Positions 42,178 through 51,812 of a stretch of 64,000 nucleotides of DNA are shown in pieces. The stretch's first letter is position 1; every line of letters starts with the position of its first letter. Source of the stretch: Sphingomonas phyllosphaerae FA2 (GTDB lineage: Bacteria > Pseudomonadota > Alphaproteobacteria > Sphingomonadales > Sphingomonadaceae); assembly GCF_000427645.1 (NCBI RefSeq), contig NZ_KE386571.1, forward strand, positions 3,120,895 to 3,184,894, written 5' to 3'. The notes below the pieces were generated by a model. The model was not told the origin of the DNA. It worked only from the letters and a program-made list of their open reading frames with translations, and made no database searches. A program made the position numbers and the translations under genes.

Positions 42178-44682
42178 TCATGCGATACGCTGGTCGGTGT
42201 CGTCGGTATCCGCGGTGGCGGCCCGACGGGCGGAAGGCGGCGCGGCCGGGACCGGCGCGGCGCGTTGTTGCTGCTGTTGTTGCGAGGGCTGGCGGTCGCC
42301 CTGCGCGCTCGCGCCGCCGGGCTGCGCATGGTGGAGCTTCAGCCCGCGCGCCTCGGCCATTTCGGTGAGTCGCGGCTGCGCATCGGCGAGCATCGCGCGC
42401 GTCTGCGGTTGTTCGGCGGTCAGCTGGACCTGCACGCTATCGCCCTCGCGGCGCAGCACGACGTCGATCGAGCCGAGCGCGTCGGGGACGACGCGGATGC
42501 GCATGTCATTGGAATCGGCCATGTCGCGCAGCTTCTCGATGTGCTGGATCATCGCCGCGGGCCAGTGCGGCTGGCGCATGTCGAGCGTCTGCTGCTGCGC
42601 CTGGCCGGTCGCGGTGACCGCGGCGGCGGAGATCGCGGCGGTCGCCTGCGGTTGTGTGATCGGGGCGGCCGGATCGGCGGGGCGGGCGCGATCCTCGGCG
42701 GTGACGGCGCGGTGGATCGCCTCGGCGAAGGTGCGGGCGGCGCTGGCAATCGCCGGCGCGGGGGCGGCGTCGGTGGCGACCTGAGCAGGCGCGGGTGCTG
42801 CGCGCGGCGTGTCGCGGACAGCGGGAGCGTCGGCCGGGGGCGTTTCGATCGCCGCCACGGGTGCCGATGTGGTCGCGGCGGGGGACACGTCCGTGGTCGA
42901 AATGACCGGCTGTGGTGCGGGCGGCGTCGCGGCAATCGGGGCCGGGGTGACGATCGGTGCATCGACCTGGACCGTTGCGGCGCTGGCGATGATCGGGGTG
43001 GATGGTGCGACGGGAGCGGTGCGCAGCGGCGAAGCGGTGGCGACGTCGGTGCCTGCCGGCGCCGTTTCGGCGGGCGCGGTTTGCGTCGCGGCGGGAGCAT
43101 CGTTCGCGGCCGCCGGTGCCGCGACCGGCGTCAAAATAGCAGCCTCGGTGCTGGGCGCGTCGACCGTTCGAGCCGCTGGACGTGGGCTTTCGACGGCGAG
43201 CGTGCGCGTCGGGGTCGCTGCGATCGACGTCGCGGCGGCGGATGGCATGTCGACGCGGATGGTCGACGTTGGAGCGGTGCGGGAGGGTGCGGCGTCCTGA
43301 ACGATCGCGGCGGCGAGGTCGGGGGCGATCTCGACAATCGGCGGCTGACCCGCTTCGTCCGGCTTCGTGACGGGAGCGGCTGCGTTCGGGTCGCGAAGCG
43401 GCGTCGGCGCGAGGGTGGCGCGCGCGGGCTGTCGGGGTTGGGCGAGGGGAGGCGTTGCGCCCGACACGATGTCGGGAGCGCTGGCACCGCGCGGGGTCTG
43501 TTCCAGTTGGGTGACGATAGCCGGTGCGCTCGACAAGATGTCTGGACGCGCGGGCTGTTCCGGTTGGGGGACGGTCGCCGGTGCGTTCGACGCGCTGATA
43601 GGAGCGGTGACACCGCGCCGGGACGTGGCCGCCGGACCCGGCGTGGGGCGTGGAGGGGCCGACGCCGCTGCCGGGGCGGGAGCGGCGGGTTGCGGCGCAG
43701 GAGCAGGATCGGCGGATGATGGGGCGGCCTGCGGCGGGACGATCGCGTCCGCCGCGCGGGTGGCGGGAAGCGGGACGATCGTCGCCGTCGCCGTTGCAGG
43801 CGGAGTCCGGGTCTGGGCGACTGCGGCTTCCTCGGGCGAGGCGGTCGGCGTTGTCGTGGTCGGTTCGGCAGTCGGTGCGGTTACATGCGGGGAAACCACC
43901 GCGGAAAGCTGCGTCGCGCGACGCGGAGTCGTCGCGTGGGCCGGCGTGACGACGGTCGGCGTTTCGGTGCTCCGCTCCGGCGACGTGACGATCGACGGCA
44001 CTGCGGGGGGCGACGCCGCCAGCGTGGCCTGAACGTCGGCGACCGGCACCGGGGCGTGCGGGGTGGTTGCGGGCGGCTCTACCGTCGCGGTCGTTGCGTC
44101 AGCGGTAATCGTCAGCGCGTCTGTGGGGGGGGGCGGCGTTTCGGTGGAAGCGATCGACGCGTCCCGATCGGCGTGGTCATGCGCGACCGCCTTTGCAATC
44201 GTGTCGGTCGCATCGATGTCGCTTTTGGTCAGCGGCGGCTGAACGGGCGGATCGAGGGTGACGACGCGCAGCCGCGGGCGCGCCGCCGGTTCGGCGGCCG
44301 GCGTCGGCTCTGGCGTCGGCGCTACTACAGTGCCGGGAACTACCGTCGCTACGGGAACCGCCACCTCGGCGGGCGTCGCGAGCGCCGGCGGCGGCGGGGG
44401 GACCGCCACGCCGGTCGCATCGGCCAGCCACGCCAGCGCCGCCTCGCCGGTCGGGATCGCGGCATCGACCAGCGGCAGCCCGGTGCCGGTACCGGCAAGA
44501 TCCTGCCGCCCCGGCTCCCCCACGACCGTCGGCACGCCGACCGCGACGCCATCGCCGCAGCCGGGCAGCACCAGCTTCAGGAAGTCGCCGCTCGCGCCCG
44601 CCACGCCCGGCTTGGGCGAGGCCGCACCCGGCAGCATCGCGCCCGGTGCCGTCGTCAGGAGAAGGCTTGCGATCGTGGTCAA
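42178..44682 (-). CDS. fliK: Flagellar hook-length control protein FliK
   Basis: 834 residues, about twice a typical FliK. Residues 1-700 are low-complexity Pro/Ala/Thr/Val, expected to be an extended ruler. The Flg_hook C-terminal domain spans roughly 715-800: MRIRVVPDALGSIDVVLRRE, GDSVQVQLTAEQPQTRAMLA, then a Gln run and a charged tail. Start appears to be TTG 44682 (reads MTTIASLLLTTAPGAML); a later ATG at codon 15 is an alternative. Position between fliJ and fliL supports the call. Confidence 0.88.
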   Translation of the reverse strand: MTTIASLLLTTAPGAMLPGAASPKPGVAGASGDFLKLVLPGCGDGVAVGVPTVVGEPGRQDLAGTGTGLPLVDAAIPTGEAALAWLADATGVAVPPPPPALATPAEVAVPVATVVPGTVVAPTPEPTPAAEPAARPRLRVVTLDPPVQPPLTKSDIDATDTIAKAVAHDHADRDASIASTETPPPPTDALTITADATTATVEPPATTPHAPVPVADVQATLAASPPAVPSIVTSPERSTETPTVVTPAHATTPRRATQLSAVVSPHVTAPTAEPTTTTPTASPEEAAVAQTRTPPATATATIVPLPATRAADAIVPPQAAPSSADPAPAPQPAAPAPAAASAPPRPTPGPAATSRRGVTAPISASNAPATVPQPEQPARPDILSSAPAIVTQLEQTPRGASAPDIVSGATPPLAQPRQPARATLAPTPLRDPNAAAPVTKPDEAGQPPIVEIAPDLAAAIVQDAAPSRTAPTSTIRVDMPSAAATSIAATPTRTLAVESPRPAARTVDAPSTEAAILTPVAAPAAANDAPAATQTAPAETAPAGTDVATASPLRTAPVAPSTPIIASAATVQVDAPIVTPAPIAATPPAPQPVISTTDVSPAATTSAPVAAIETPPADAPAVRDTPRAAPAPAQVATDAAPAPAIASAARTFAEAIHRAVTAEDRARPADPAAPITQPQATAAISAAAVTATGQAQQQTLDMRQPHWPAAMIQHIEKLRDMADSNDMRIRVVPDALGSIDVVLRREGDSVQVQLTAEQPQTRAMLADAQPRLTEMAEARGLKLHHAQPGGASAQGDRQPSQQQQQQRAAPVPAAPPSARRAATADTDDTDQRIA

Positions 44683-44739
44683 GGGTCAGGCCGCTTTCGT
44701 GGACAGGGTTCGCCAGCCACATTGCAAGGAGCGTGCCGT

Positions 44740-45147
44740 TTACTTCTTCGGGCGCGCGGGGACGTCCTCGAGCGTCTTCATCTCGGCGCGCAGATCGGCG
44801 GCGTGCTGGCGTTCCATCAGCTTTTCGACCGCGCTTTGGTCGCGGCGCGCGCCACGCGTTGCCTCGGTGCTGCGCTCGACCTGCGCCTCGGCGGCGCGGA
44901 CGCGGTTCATCGCGGCCTCCGCCGAGCGGTGCAGCCGCTCGCGAAAATGCGCGGTCGCGGCGAGGTTGACCGCGCCGGCGACGGTGGATGGGGCTGGGGC
45001 GACGGCGTCGGCGAGCTGCGCGATGCGCTGCGCCAGTTGCGTTTCGCTGGTCAGCTGCGCCTGCGTCCGCGCCTCGTCGGCGCGCGCCAGCCCGAGCTGG
45101 AGCGTGCGGACGCGGTGCAGGCGCTTGAGCCGTTTGGCGTCAGGCAT
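44740..45147 (-). CDS. fliJ: Flagellar export chaperone FliJ
   Basis: 135 residues, one long helical hairpin: MPDAKRLKRLHRVRTLQLGL, ADEARTQAQLTSETQLAQRI, ERLHRSAEAAMNRVRAAEAQ and a basic C-terminal tail. FliJ links the FliI ATPase ring to FlhA. Start at ATG 45147 overlaps the fliI end by 8 bp. Assigned by coiled-coil shape, size and position. Confidence 0.85.
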   Translation of the reverse strand: MPDAKRLKRLHRVRTLQLGLARADEARTQAQLTSETQLAQRIAQLADAVAPAPSTVAGAVNLAATAHFRERLHRSAEAAMNRVRAAEAQVERSTEATRGARRDQSAVEKLMERQHAADLRAEMKTLEDVPARPKK

Positions 45148-46471
45148 CGCCGAAGACGCCGACCAGCTCCATCTCGGCATCGGTCAGCGACACCATCTGG
45201 TGCGTGTCCTGGCGAATGAATTCCATGATCGCGGGTTGATAGGCGATCGCGGCGTCGATCGCGGGATCGCTGCCGCTGCGATATGCGCCCATCAGCACGA
45301 GGTCGCGGTTTTCCTCATAAGTCGCCAGATGCCGGCGCAGGATACGCGCGGCCTGCTGGTGATGCTGCGGCACGATGTCGTTCATGACGCGGCTGATCGA
45401 CTTGGAGATGTCGATCGCCGGATAGACCGCGCGCTCGGCCATCGCGCGGCTGAGCACGATATGCCCGTCGAGGATCGAGCGCGCCGAATCGACGACCGGA
45501 TCGTTGCCGTCGTCGCCGTCGGCGAGCACGGTATAGATGCCGGTGATCGACCCGCCGGTGTTCACGTCTGACCCGGCGCGCTCCAGCAGATTGGGGAGCA
45601 TCGCGATCGCCGACGGGGGATAGCCGCGCGCCGACGCCGGCTCGCCCAGCGCGAGCCCGATCTCGCGCCCGGCGTGCGCGACGCGGGTCAGCGAATCGAT
45701 GATGAGCAGCACGCTCTTGCCCTCGGCGCGGAACGCCTCGGCGATCGCGGTGGCGCGCAATGCGCCGCGGATGCGGAGCACCGGCGAGTGGTTGGCAGGT
45801 ACCGCAACGACGACCGAACGCTTGCGCGCCTCGCCCGCGACCTTGGTTTCGAGGAAGTCGGCGACCTCGCGGCTGCGCTCGCCGATCAGCCCGATCACGA
45901 CGACATCGGCCTGCGCCGCGCGCACCATCATGCCCAGCAGCACCGACTTGCCGACGCCCGAGCCCGCCATGATCCCGACGCGCTGGCCCTGGCCGACGGT
46001 GAGCAAGCCGTTGATCGCGCGCACCCCGACATCCATCGGCGCGAGCACGCGGCCCCGGTCGAGCGGCGATTGCATATGCCCGGCGAGCGGCCAGCGGCCT
46101 GCGCCGCGGATCGGGCCGAGCCCGTCGATCGGCTGGCCAGCGCCATCGACGACGCGCCCGAGCATCGCCGCGCCGACCTCCGCCTCCCCCGGGGGGCCGA
46201 GCGGACGGACAGGGGCGTTGGGAAGCAAGGCGGCGGGGCCGCCGAGATTCATCATCAGCGTGCGGCCGTTGCGGAAGCCGATCACCTCCGCCTCGACCTG
46301 CTGCCCGCCGTCCGCGCCGATCTTGCAGACGGTGCCGACCGGTAGCGACAGCCCGACCGCCTCCATCAGCAAGCCGTCATAGGACGAAAGCCGCCCGGCG
46401 ACGCGCGGCTTCGGCCGCGATCCGGCGAGCGCGAGCGTGCCGAGGTAATCCTCGGCGAAGCGGTTCAGCAC
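45140..46471 (-). CDS. fliI: Flagellum-specific export ATPase FliI
   Basis: 443 residues, related to F1-ATPase beta. Walker A in MAGSGVGKSVLLGMMVRAAQ, Walker B in VLLIIDSLTRVAHAGREIGL, plus GEPASARGYPPSAIAMLPNL and TGIYTVLADGDDGNDPV. Start chosen at GTG 46471 (VLNRFAEDYLGTLAL), 7 bp overlap with fliH and of normal length; the frame is open 16 codons further. FliI hexamers energise substrate delivery to the export gate. Confidence 0.95.
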   Translation of the reverse strand: MLNRFAEDYLGTLALAGSRPKPRVAGRLSSYDGLLMEAVGLSLPVGTVCKIGADGGQQVEAEVIGFRNGRTLMMNLGGPAALLPNAPVRPLGPPGEAEVGAAMLGRVVDGAGQPIDGLGPIRGAGRWPLAGHMQSPLDRGRVLAPMDVGVRAINGLLTVGQGQRVGIMAGSGVGKSVLLGMMVRAAQADVVVIGLIGERSREVADFLETKVAGEARKRSVVVAVPANHSPVLRIRGALRATAIAEAFRAEGKSVLLIIDSLTRVAHAGREIGLALGEPASARGYPPSAIAMLPNLLERAGSDVNTGGSITGIYTVLADGDDGNDPVVDSARSILDGHIVLSRAMAERAVYPAIDISKSISRVMNDIVPQHHQQAARILRRHLATYEENRDLVLMGAYRSGSDPAIDAAIAYQPAIMEFIRQDTHQMVSLTDAEMELVGVFGDA

Positions 46472-47235
46472 GCGGGCACCGCCGCGCGTTCGATCGCGTG
46501 GGTCAGCTGTTCCAGCCACATTGCGGGGCCGTCCTCGACGATCGTCGACGCGGCCTCCATGACGAAGCTGCCGCGTGCGACGCTTTCGTCGGCGACCGGG
46601 AAGACGGTGCCGGGCACGCGGCCTTCGAGCAGCGGCAAATCCTCGGGATGGACGCGCAGCATCGCCGATTCGCTGGCGTCGGCGAGCAGCTCGGTCGCGG
46701 CATCGACGCGCGCGGCGAGCAACGGCGCGGACACGCCGATCTCGCCGACCAATTGCGTGACCAGCATCGTGACGGTGCGACGCAATGCCTCGGCCATTGC
46801 GACGCGGTCGATCGCGCCGCCGGCCTTCATCGCGCCCGCGACCGCCTCCAGCAGCTCGCGCTCGCGCGACACCACCGCGTCCGCCGCCATCGCGGCGTCG
46901 GCGAGCCCTTCGTGATAGCCGGCGATCCGTGCCGCCTCGATCTGCTCGACGCAGGCCGGGATCGGCGCGTCGGCGTCGAGCATGTCCCAGCCGGCGGTCG
47001 GATCGGCATCCGGGTCCGCGGGCGAGAAATGGCGCGGCTGGTCGCCGGCCGTGTCGTCCGACGGGTGCTCGGCCGCGGTCGGCGCTGGGGAGCGGGCGCC
47101 GAACGCCTGTTCGATGCGCGCGATCAGGTCCGCGGGCGTGAAGCCCGGCGCGATCCCGGATTGCGCGCGCGTGCGGCTGAGTGCCGCGGCATCGGCGCGT
47201 GATGGCATACCACTGACGAAATCCGCCTCAGACAT
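46465..47235 (-). CDS. fliH: Flagellar assembly protein FliH
   Basis: 256 residues. Disordered acidic N-terminal third, then IPACVEQIEAARIAGYHEGL with Ala/Gly-heptads, a helical stretch, and a C-terminal domain (MLRVHPEDLPLLEGRVPGTV, VARGSFVMEAASTIVEDGPA) that binds FliI. FliH dimers regulate FliI and tether it to the C-ring. Start ATG 47235 overlaps the fliG stop by 8 bp. Sequence is divergent; position and C-terminal motifs decide. Confidence 0.88.
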   Translation of the reverse strand: MSEADFVSGMPSRADAAALSRTRAQSGIAPGFTPADLIARIEQAFGARSPAPTAAEHPSDDTAGDQPRHFSPADPDADPTAGWDMLDADAPIPACVEQIEAARIAGYHEGLADAAMAADAVVSRERELLEAVAGAMKAGGAIDRVAMAEALRRTVTMLVTQLVGEIGVSAPLLAARVDAATELLADASESAMLRVHPEDLPLLEGRVPGTVFPVADESVARGSFVMEAASTIVEDGPAMWLEQLTHAIERAAVPAC

Positions 47236-48265
47236 AATCGTCGTCGCCTGCCCCCAGGTTGATCGTGCCATCCTTGGCGAGGTTGCGGGCGATCTGGATG
47301 ATCGCCTTCTGCGCTTCGAGCACTTCGCTCAGCTTCATCGGCCCACGCGCTTCCATATCGTCGCGGATGCCGGATGCGGCGCGGGCGGACATGCAGCCGA
47401 GGATGCGGTTGCGTGCCGCCTCGTCCACGCCCTTCAGCGCACGGCCCAGCGTATCGCCGTCGACGTTGCGGATGAGCGTGCCCAGCCCCTTGTCGTCCAG
47501 CTCCAGCAGGTTGTCGAAGACGAACATCGCCTCCTCGATCTGCCGCGCGATGTCGCGGTCCATCTTGAGCAGCTTCGGCATGACGCGCTGTTCGGTCGAC
47601 TTGCGCGCGCCCTGCAGGATCTTCGCCGCCTCGCGCGCGCCGCCCAGTTGCAGCGCGGTGGAAGACGCGCCGCCGCCGCCGCTCGCCCCGCCGCCGCCGG
47701 TGCGGCTGGCGATCAGCGTGCGCAGCGCGTCGACCGCGTCGGGCGTGATCGGCCCGAGCCGCGCGATGCGGTGCAGGATGTCGGGCTGCGTCAGTTCGGG
47801 CAGCAGTTCGAGCACCTGGCTGCCGATCGCCGGATCGAGATTGGCAATCATCACCGCGCAGATCTGCGGATGCTCCTTGTCGAGCATCGCCGCGATCTCC
47901 TTGGCATCCAGCCAGTCGAGCAGGTCGATCTCGCACACCGCCTCGGCCGGGGTGATCTGCGCCAGCACGCTCTCGGCCTTGTCGCGGCCCAGCGCGCGCG
48001 TCATCACCGCCTCGACCTTCGGGCCGGGGTTGAAGGTGATGCCGGTGCGCTCGCGCGCCTTGCCGACGAAATCGTCGAGCACCAGCTCGACCTCTTCCTC
48101 GCTGACGTCGGCGACCGCGAACATCGCGGTGCCCAGCTTGCGGACCTCCTCGGGATCGAGCTTTTGCAGGATCGCGGCGGCCTCTTCCTCGCCGACGAGC
48201 ATCATCAGCACCGCGGCGCGCTCGACGCCGGTGAAGATCCGCGGGGCGGTGGCGACCTCGGTCAC
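47228..48265 (-). CDS. fliG: Flagellar motor switch protein FliG
   Basis: 345 residues in three armadillo-like domains: GVERAAVLMMLVGEEEAAAI, EHPQICAVMIANLDPAIGSQ-VLELLPE, and the C-terminal torque domain MFVFDNLLELDDKGLGTLIR with the charged ridge RILGCMSARAASGIRDDMEA. Gly/Ser-rich linker (GGGGASGGGGASS) between middle domain and helix. Starts at GTG 48265 overlapping the fliF stop as GTGA. It turns the MS-ring against the stators. Confidence 0.96.
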   Translation of the reverse strand: MTEVATAPRIFTGVERAAVLMMLVGEEEAAAILQKLDPEEVRKLGTAMFAVADVSEEEVELVLDDFVGKARERTGITFNPGPKVEAVMTRALGRDKAESVLAQITPAEAVCEIDLLDWLDAKEIAAMLDKEHPQICAVMIANLDPAIGSQVLELLPELTQPDILHRIARLGPITPDAVDALRTLIASRTGGGGASGGGGASSTALQLGGAREAAKILQGARKSTEQRVMPKLLKMDRDIARQIEEAMFVFDNLLELDDKGLGTLIRNVDGDTLGRALKGVDEAARNRILGCMSARAASGIRDDMEARGPMKLSEVLEAQKAIIQIARNLAKDGTINLGAGDDDYV

Positions 48266-49995
48266 GGTTTGGCGTCCGCGACCAGCATGTCACGCACCGC
48301 CAGCGCCGCGCGCGCCGGATTGTCGCGCGTGAAGCCGCGCACCGCGTCGATGCGCTCCTCGTAGCTCTGGCTGGTCTCGATCTGGTCGAGGCTGACCGGC
48401 GCCTGGACCGCGATGTGCTCGCCGTCCGCCTTTTCGCCGTCGGTGCCCTCGCCCGACGCATCGGTCAGCGCTGCGCCGTCGGCCTTGTTCGCGTCCGCGG
48501 CGGCGTCCTTGGCGGTGGTGGCGTCCTCGCGCTTCTTCATCAGCGCCTTGGCGATCGGACGCACGCCGAGCAGCAGCACCAGCAGCGCGATGACGAGCGC
48601 GGTCAGGTTGCGCGCGAGCATCGGCACCAGCGCATTGTCGTACCATTTCGGCGCGGCGGCGGCATCGGCGCTGGCGTCGGCGAACTTGCGGCTGATGACG
48701 GTGACGTTGTCGTTGCGCGACTGATCGAAGCCGACCGCGCTCTTCACCAGATCGTTGATCTGCTGGATCTCCATCGCGGTGCGCTTGGTCTTCTCGGGAT
48801 CGCGGAGCAGCACCGCGACCGACAGCCGCTTGATGTTGCCCGGCGCGGCGCGCGTGACCGAGACTTCCTTGTTCAGATCATAGGCGCGCTGGAACGCGTC
48901 GGTCTGCTTGGCCGGATCGGGCGCGGGGCCGCCGGCGGCGGGCTGCGCCGCGGGGGTGCCGGGGTTGCCGGTCGCGGGCTGCGGGGTCGACAACTGCGAG
49001 GCGGGCGGCGGCGTGTTGCTGAGCGCACCCGGGATGCCGGACGGCGGCGCGTTGGTCGCCATGTTGCCGGTCCAGTTGCCGGTCTCGGCACGCAGCCGGC
49101 CTTCCTTGTCGTAGCTTTCGCGCGTCGCGCTGGTTTCGTCGAGGTTGACGTCGGCCTGCACCTCGGCAGTGAAATTGCCCGCGCCGACCAGCGGCGTCAG
49201 AAGCTGGATCAATTGCTGGCGATATTTGTCCTCGACGCGGCGCTGGAACTCGATGCGCTTGTCGTTGGCGCTGTCGGGGCCGTCGCCCGACTTGGTGAGC
49301 AGCCCGCCCATCTGGTCGACGATCGTCACCGCATCGGGCTTCAGCCCCGGCACCGACGAGGCGACGAGGTTGACGATCGACTGGACCTGTGCGTCGCTCA
49401 GCGAGCGGCCGCCCTGCAGCTTGACGACCACCGACGCCGACGGCGCGGCATTGTCGCGCACGAACACGCTCGCCTCGGGCATCGCCAGATGCACGCGCGC
49501 CTCGGCGACCGCGTCGATCTCCTGGATCGAGCGCGCCAGCTCGGTTTCGCGCGCCTGCCGCAGCCGTTCGCCCTCGACTGCGCGGCTGACGCCCATCGGC
49601 AGCTCGTCGAGGATCGCGTACCCGCCCGGCGCGGCCTTGGGCAGACCTTGCCCGGCGAGCAGCAGCCGCGCCTTGGAGAAATCCTCCTCGTTGACGGTCA
49701 GCGTGCCCGCCGAATCGTCGATATGGCTGGGGATGTTCGCGGCCGACAGCGCGGTGGTGACCGCGGCCTTGTCCGAATCGGGCAGCCCCGAGAACAACGT
49801 CTTCTGCGGCGGAGTCGACAGCGCCGACCAGGCGAGCCCGGCCGCGCCGATCAGCCCGACCATCAACGCCATCGGCCCGGCGCGGCGCACCGCGGGTTGC
49901 GCCATCACGCCCTGGATCTGGCGCAGCGGGTTGGCGAACTTCTCGGGCACCAGCGTGACGGGCACCGGGTTCTGCGGGGTGAGAGCGTTGCTCAT
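48262..49995 (-). CDS. fliF: Flagellar MS-ring protein FliF
   Basis: 577 residues. First span at about residues 40-58 (AGPMALMVGLIGAAGLAWSA), ring-building domains with KTLFSGLPDSDKAAVTTALS, LPKAAPGGYAILDELPMGVS and ARVHLAMPEASVFVRDNAAP, a second span near the C-terminus (LTALVIALLVLLLGVRPIA), and a cytoplasmic tail that binds FliG (SYEERIDAVRGFTRDNPARA). Base of the flagellum and first ring assembled. Confidence 0.96.
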   Translation of the reverse strand: MSNALTPQNPVPVTLVPEKFANPLRQIQGVMAQPAVRRAGPMALMVGLIGAAGLAWSALSTPPQKTLFSGLPDSDKAAVTTALSAANIPSHIDDSAGTLTVNEEDFSKARLLLAGQGLPKAAPGGYAILDELPMGVSRAVEGERLRQARETELARSIQEIDAVAEARVHLAMPEASVFVRDNAAPSASVVVKLQGGRSLSDAQVQSIVNLVASSVPGLKPDAVTIVDQMGGLLTKSGDGPDSANDKRIEFQRRVEDKYRQQLIQLLTPLVGAGNFTAEVQADVNLDETSATRESYDKEGRLRAETGNWTGNMATNAPPSGIPGALSNTPPPASQLSTPQPATGNPGTPAAQPAAGGPAPDPAKQTDAFQRAYDLNKEVSVTRAAPGNIKRLSVAVLLRDPEKTKRTAMEIQQINDLVKSAVGFDQSRNDNVTVISRKFADASADAAAAPKWYDNALVPMLARNLTALVIALLVLLLGVRPIAKALMKKREDATTAKDAAADANKADGAALTDASGEGTDGEKADGEHIAVQAPVSLDQIETSQSYEERIDAVRGFTRDNPARAALAVRDMLVADAKP

Positions 49996-49996
49996 A

Positions 49997-50359
49997 TCAG
50001 ACCGGCATGCTCATGATGTCCTTGTACGCGGACAGGATCTTGTTGCGGACCTGCAAGGTGGCCTCGAAGCCGACCGACGCTTCCTGACGTGCGAGCATCA
50101 CCTTCGCGATGTCGACGGTCTCACCGCGTTCGTATTGCTCCGACAGCGCCGAGGCCTTTTGCTGGCCGTCGTTCACCTTGGCGATCGCCGACTGCATCGT
50201 GTCGGCGAAGCTGCTCGCGTTCGCCGCGCCGCCGGTGACCGGGGCAGGAGCCGCCGAGGCCACGCCGCTGGTGCGGTTCAGCGCGGCGTTGCGCTCCAGG
50301 ATCTGCGCGCGCAGCGCCATCACCCGGTCGACGCCGCCGACGCCTCCGATCGCGCTCAT
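49997..50359 (-). CDS. fliE: Flagellar hook-basal body protein FliE
   Basis: 120 residues: Ala-rich N-terminus then SFADTMQSAIAKVNDGQQKA, MLARQEASVGFEATLQVRNK and ILSAYKDIMSMPV, the family's conserved end. Connects MS-ring to rod. Overlaps the activator gene stop as ATGA and is one base before fliF. Confidence 0.95.
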   Translation of the reverse strand: MSAIGGVGGVDRVMALRAQILERNAALNRTSGVASAAPAPVTGGAANASSFADTMQSAIAKVNDGQQKASALSEQYERGETVDIAKVMLARQEASVGFEATLQVRNKILSAYKDIMSMPV

Positions 50360-51627
50360 GCCGACAGCATCCGGCTGGTGCCGGCGGCGAGATCGTCACC
50401 CTGTTCCCGCGCCTTGGCGAGCCGGTAGCGCAGCGTCCGCTCCGAAATGCCGAGCCGCTTCGCGGTCTCGATCCGGCTGCCGCCGCACGCCGCCAGCGTC
50501 TCGCGGATCGCGGCGAATTCGGAGAATTGCACGACCTGCCCCAGCGTATTGTCGTCGCCGCCGTGGCCCGATGCGGCGCGCGGCGCGGGCGAAGGACGGT
50601 CGAAGACGATGTGATCGGCCTCGATCGTGTCGCCGCCCGCGAACAGCAAGGCGCGCTGGATCACATTCTCCAGCTCGCGGACGTTGCCCGGCCAGTCGTG
50701 CGCGACCAGCCGCGCGATCGCGGCGTCGCTCGGCCACGGCACCGAGGCGCGGGTGCCGGCGTGGCGCAGGATCATCGTCGCGGCGAGCGCGGGAATGTCC
50801 TGCGGCCGCTCGGCGAGCGCGCGGGTCGACAGCGGGAACACCGACAGGCGGTAGTAAAGATCGGCGCGGAACCGGCCCGCCGCCACCTCGGCCTGAAGAT
50901 CGCGGTTGGCGCAGGCGACCACGCGCACGTCCACCGCCTGCGGCATGGTCGCGCCGATCGGCACCACCTCGCGCTCCTGCAACACGCGCAGCAGCTTGGC
51001 CTGAAGGTTGAGCGGCATCTCGGCGATCTCGTCGAGCAGCAACGTGCCGCCGTTCGCGGCGCGGAAGAAGCCCTCACCGCCCGACGACGCGCCGGTGAAC
51101 GCGCCCTTCTGGTGGCCGAAGAGCATCGCCTCCAGCATCGTCTCGGGCAAGGCGGCGCAGTTGATCGCGACGAACGGGCCGTCGCGGCGCTCGGAGTTCA
51201 GGTGGATGGTGCGCGCCAGCACTTCCTTGCCGGTGCCGGTCGGGCCGTTGATGAGCACGGTGATGTCGGCCTGCGCGACGCGCTCGGCCAGCGCGAGCAG
51301 CGCCAGCGACTCGGGATCGGCGGCGGTCGGCAGCTCGGGCCCGCCGACCAGCGCACGCGCGAAGGCGTTGCCGACCGCCACATCCTCGTGGCCATAGGCG
51401 ATGCGCGCCGGTTGGCCGTCGCGGAACGGGATCACCTCGCGCCCGGCATTGCCGACGATCAGCGTACGCGCCGGGGCGGGCACCGCCTCGCCGTCGGCGA
51501 CCAGATAGGCGACGTTCGGCTGCGGCCGGGCGGCGGGGGCCTGCACGGCAAAGCCCTGCGCGCGCAGCGAGGACACGAGCGTCAGGTGCGCGCGCTCCAC
51601 GGTGGCTGTCGGCATGATCGAACGCAT
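50356..51627 (-). CDS. flbD: Sigma-54-dependent flagellar activator, FlbD-like
   Basis: 423 residues. AAA+ domain: Walker A INGPTGTGKEVLARTIH, sigma-54 contact loop GHQKGAFTGASSGGEGFF, Walker B GGTLLLDEIAEM, arginine-finger region DVRVVACANRDLQ, VAHDWPGNVRELENVIQRAL. A Fis-type helix-turn-helix ends the protein (IETAKRLGISERTLRYRLAK). The first ~110 residues look like a shrunken receiver domain with no visible phospho-Asp. First gene of the flagellar operon and divergent from flagellin, as with FlbD in Caulobacter; symbol given by analogy. Confidence 0.87.
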   Translation of the reverse strand: MRSIMPTATVERAHLTLVSSLRAQGFAVQAPAARPQPNVAYLVADGEAVPAPARTLIVGNAGREVIPFRDGQPARIAYGHEDVAVGNAFARALVGGPELPTAADPESLALLALAERVAQADITVLINGPTGTGKEVLARTIHLNSERRDGPFVAINCAALPETMLEAMLFGHQKGAFTGASSGGEGFFRAANGGTLLLDEIAEMPLNLQAKLLRVLQEREVVPIGATMPQAVDVRVVACANRDLQAEVAAGRFRADLYYRLSVFPLSTRALAERPQDIPALAATMILRHAGTRASVPWPSDAAIARLVAHDWPGNVRELENVIQRALLFAGGDTIEADHIVFDRPSPAPRAASGHGGDDNTLGQVVQFSEFAAIRETLAACGGSRIETAKRLGISERTLRYRLAKAREQGDDLAAGTSRMLSA

Positions 51628-51671
51628 GGCCAGTATTTCCCTCGAATCAGTGCGACGGTGATGCGGCCGTG

Positions 51672-51679
51672 GTGGTTAA
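51672..51679. promoter_or_regulatory. CtrA-like half-site between flbD and flagellin genes
   Basis: GTGGTTAA (TTAACCAC on the minus strand, near the CtrA half-site TTAACC), 45 bp upstream of the flbD-like start. The same octamer recurs upstream of motA. Confidence 0.4.
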
Positions 51680-51812
51680 CGCGCGGTATAATTGCCGCCG
51701 TTGCCGGCAGACTTTTTCCGGGCGCCCGGGGCGCCCGCGCGCGCATACACGTAGGGGGAAGTGGGAGGCGGGGGCGGTCCGCCCCTCGCAGAAATTCTGC
51801 GACGAAAAGCGC

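Noticed and set aside
42265..43719. Long plus-strand frame opposite fliK
   Set aside because: Antisense to fliK with Gly/Arg/Cys-rich shadow composition; no motif.
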